Origin: Micromonospora echinofusca
GTDB lineage: Bacteria > Actinomycetota > Actinomycetes > Mycobacteriales > Micromonosporaceae
Direction of reading: 5' to 3'
NCBI RefSeq assembly: GCF_900091445.1
Contig: NZ_LT607733.1
Location: 4,367,001 to 4,431,000 of the forward strand
Length of the DNA stretch: 64,000 nt
The notes beneath the pieces are model-generated. The model did not search any database, was not told where the DNA came from, and saw only the letters and a program-made list of their open reading frames with translations. This document shows, piece after piece, positions 62,285 through 64,000 of the stretch. The position numbers were made by a program, and so were the translations under genes. The first letter of the stretch is position 1. Each line of letters begins with the position of its first letter.

Positions 62285-64000
62285 GACACCGCCAGCTGGT
62301 AGCCGCCGGCCTGGAGGCGGAACAGCCGCGCGTACTCGCCGTCGGCCGCCATCAGCTCGTCGTGCGCGCCCGACTCGACGACGCGTCCGGCGTCCAGCAC
62401 GACGATGCGCTGCGCGTCACGCAGGGTGCTGAGCCGGTGGGAGATCAGCAACCCGGTGCGGCCGTGACGGATCCGGGCCAGCGACGCGTGCACGCGGGTC
62501 TCGGCGTCGGCGTCGAGCCCGGAGCTGGGCTCGTCCAGGATGAGCAGGTCGGCGTCGGCGCGCATCAGGGACCTGGCGAGCGCGACCCGTTGCCACTGCC
62601 CCCCGGAGAGCGTCACCCCCGGCTCGCCGTCCTGGTCGGCGAACGTACGGCTGAGCAAGGTGGCGTACCCATGGGGAAGGGCGCGGAGCCGGTCGTGGAT
62701 CTCGGCACGCGCGGCGGCCTCCTCGACCTGCTCGGCCGTGTACGGCAGCCGGCCGATGCCGACGTTCTCCGCCGCGCTGAGGTCGTAGCACATGAAGTCC
62801 TGGAACACCGCGCCCATCCGCTGGCGCAACGCCTCGACCCGCAGCTCGCGCAGGTCCATGCCGTCCCAGGTGATGCGCCCACGGTCGGGGTCGTAGAACC
62901 GGCAGAGCAGCTTTACGAGGGTGCTCTTGCCGGCGCCGTTGAGGCCGACGAGCCCGATGGCCTGACCGGCGGGGATCGTGAGGTCGACGCCCCGCAGGAC
63001 CCAGGGGCCACCCTCGTCGTAGCGGAACCACACGTCCTCGAACCTGATCCCGGTCCGCAGCGGCGGCGCCGGCAGGGTCCCGTCGGCCAGGTCGGCGGGA
63101 CCGTCGAGGACGGCGACGTAGTGCCGGAACAGCCGGATGGCCGCGCCAGCCTCGCCGAGCTGCGCGGCGATGCCGGCCAGGCCGGCGTGCGCGGCGCCGA
63201 AGGCGGCCAGCAGGAGGGTGAGGTCGCCGAGGCTGAGGCGGCCGCGTACCGCGGCGTTCACGGCGATCACCGTCGCGGTGAGCGTCACGGCGGCGCCGGC
63301 CAGCGCCCAGCAGCTCTGCACCGTGGTGGCGTGCCGCGCGGCGGCCAGCTCGATCCGGCCGGCCGCCCGCAGGGTGCCCGTGAGCCGATCGCGGAAGAAC
63401 CGGCCGAGCTGGTAGAGGCGTACCTCCCGGACGGCGCGCAGGTCGGTCAGGACGGCCTGGAACAGGAACCGGGCCCGGAACAGGCCAGCGCCGTCCTCCA
63501 CGGCACGCGCCGCTCGCCGGGACAGCCGCAGTTGGATGAGGAACTCGGGGACCGCCACGGCGAGCAGGAGCAGGCCGGCCGGCGGCCAGAGCGACGCCAG
63601 GATCACGGCGAAGCCGCCGATGGTGACGACGCTCTGGGCCACGTCTACCGCGAACATGACGACCGCGTACGGCGCCTGGGTGGCGGCTTGCTGGGCCAGT
63701 GCGAGCCGATCGCGCATCGCCGGCTGCTCAAAGGGGCGCAGGCCGAGGAAGGCGTCCAGTTTCCGGTACAGCCGCACGTCGGCTGCGATGGCGATCGCGT
63801 TCTGCATCGCGGTGGTGAAGTAGCCGGACAGGCGGTTGGCGATCGCCGCCAGGGCTCCCAGGAGGGCGATCGCCACGGCGTACCAGGTGGCCGTTGACGG
63901 GCTGGCCGAGCGGCCCTTGCCGACCTCGTCGAACAGCAGCTTCGTGAACCAGGCGACGCCGAGCGGCGGCGCCGCGCCGACCACCACGAGGGCGACCATG
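62281..64000 (-). CDS. ABC transporter ATP-binding/permease protein (cut by window edge)
   Basis: At least 572 residues of an exporter with fused membrane and ATPase domains. Five or six membrane helices (to about 300) are followed by the ATPase: Walker A VGLNGAGKSTLVKLL, Q-loop GAVFQDFMCYDL, signature VTLSGGQWQRVALARS, Walker B LLILDEPSSGLD, and H-loop GLLISHRLSTLRD. An ATG at 63999 opens the visible frame but the usual first helix is not fully present, so the gene probably continues past the edge. No peptidase domain is visible in the part seen. It is the first gene here of the operon with the S26 peptidase and MauE. Confidence 0.88.
   Translation of the reverse strand, partial: MVALVVVGAAPPLGVAWFTKLLFDEVGKGRSASPSTATWYAVAIALLGALAAIANRLSGYFTTAMQNAIAIAADVRLYRKLDAFLGLRPFEQPAMRDRLALAQQAATQAPYAVVMFAVDVAQSVVTIGGFAVILASLWPPAGLLLLAVAVPEFLIQLRLSRRAARAVEDGAGLFRARFLFQAVLTDLRAVREVRLYQLGRFFRDRLTGTLRAAGRIELAAARHATTVQSCWALAGAAVTLTATVIAVNAAVRGRLSLGDLTLLLAAFGAAHAGLAGIAAQLGEAGAAIRLFRHYVAVLDGPADLADGTLPAPPLRTGIRFEDVWFRYDEGGPWVLRGVDLTIPAGQAIGLVGLNGAGKSTLVKLLCRFYDPDRGRITWDGMDLRELRVEALRQRMGAVFQDFMCYDLSAAENVGIGRLPYTAEQVEEAAARAEIHDRLRALPHGYATLLSRTFADQDGEPGVTLSGGQWQRVALARSLMRADADLLILDEPSSGLDADAETRVHASLARIRHGRTGLLISHRLSTLRDAQRIVVLDAGRVVESGAHDELMAADGEYARLFRLQAGGYQLAVS

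Overview
The window is high-GC actinobacterial DNA. G/C dominates third codon positions, GTG and TTG starts are frequent, and many genes appear leaderless. The families present (streptogrisin-like proteases with ricin lectins, GH16, flavohaemoglobin/NsrR, FurA-KatG, LAL-type LuxR, DUF72, LtrA) fit a filamentous actinomycete, most likely Micromonosporaceae. That placement is inference from gene content, not from a marker gene. I saw no tRNA, rRNA, CRISPR array or intact insertion sequence.

Layout. 1-2406 (minus): type IIA topoisomerase pair (A subunit cut by the window edge, B subunit complete). 2809-9121: secreted SGNH esterase, then an nsrR-methyltransferase operon divergent from flavohaemoglobin hmp with a clear NsrR-type operator between them, a GT4 glycosyltransferase and an alpha/beta hydrolase. 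9128-17787: PAS-GAF-SpoIIE phosphatase, small hypotheticals, two DinB proteins, DUF72, a membrane-anchored Pro/Thr repeat protein, zinc alcohol dehydrogenase and a 2H phosphoesterase. 17924-26654: streptogrisin-like protease, a three-gene carbohydrate ABC importer, an NYN-LOTUS protein, a secreted endonuclease I, a maltokinase-cap-like protein and an MBL hydrolase. 26787-30315: crotonase, then a KDG kinase / KDPG aldolase operon divergent from an IclR regulator, with a palindrome on the aldolase start. 30510-33409: a protease and a GH16 glucanase that share related C-terminal ricin lectins, downstream of a LacI-type operator. 33667-38268: BASS transporter, an HTH/helical-repeat regulator with a short leader ORF, and a DHA2 exporter.

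41429-48155 is the centre of interest: a tightly overlapping operon encoding a class II lanthipeptide precursor, LanM synthetase, a peptidase-containing ABC exporter (LanT), a LanD-type cysteine decarboxylase and a DUF3105 protein. It is divergent from a LAL-family LuxR regulator. The precursor ends in Cys, as LanD chemistry requires, so an aminovinyl-cysteine lanthipeptide is predicted.

48178-64000: acyl-CoA dehydrogenase/TetR, a spore-associated-like secreted protein, a GNAT gene running into a decayed phosphotransferase, an FNT transporter, furA-katG, a PfkB kinase/SurE pair, LtrA, and several gene remnants. At the right edge is an ABC transporter - S26 signal peptidase - MauE operon that may be the end of a second peptide-export or RiPP locus lying outside the window.
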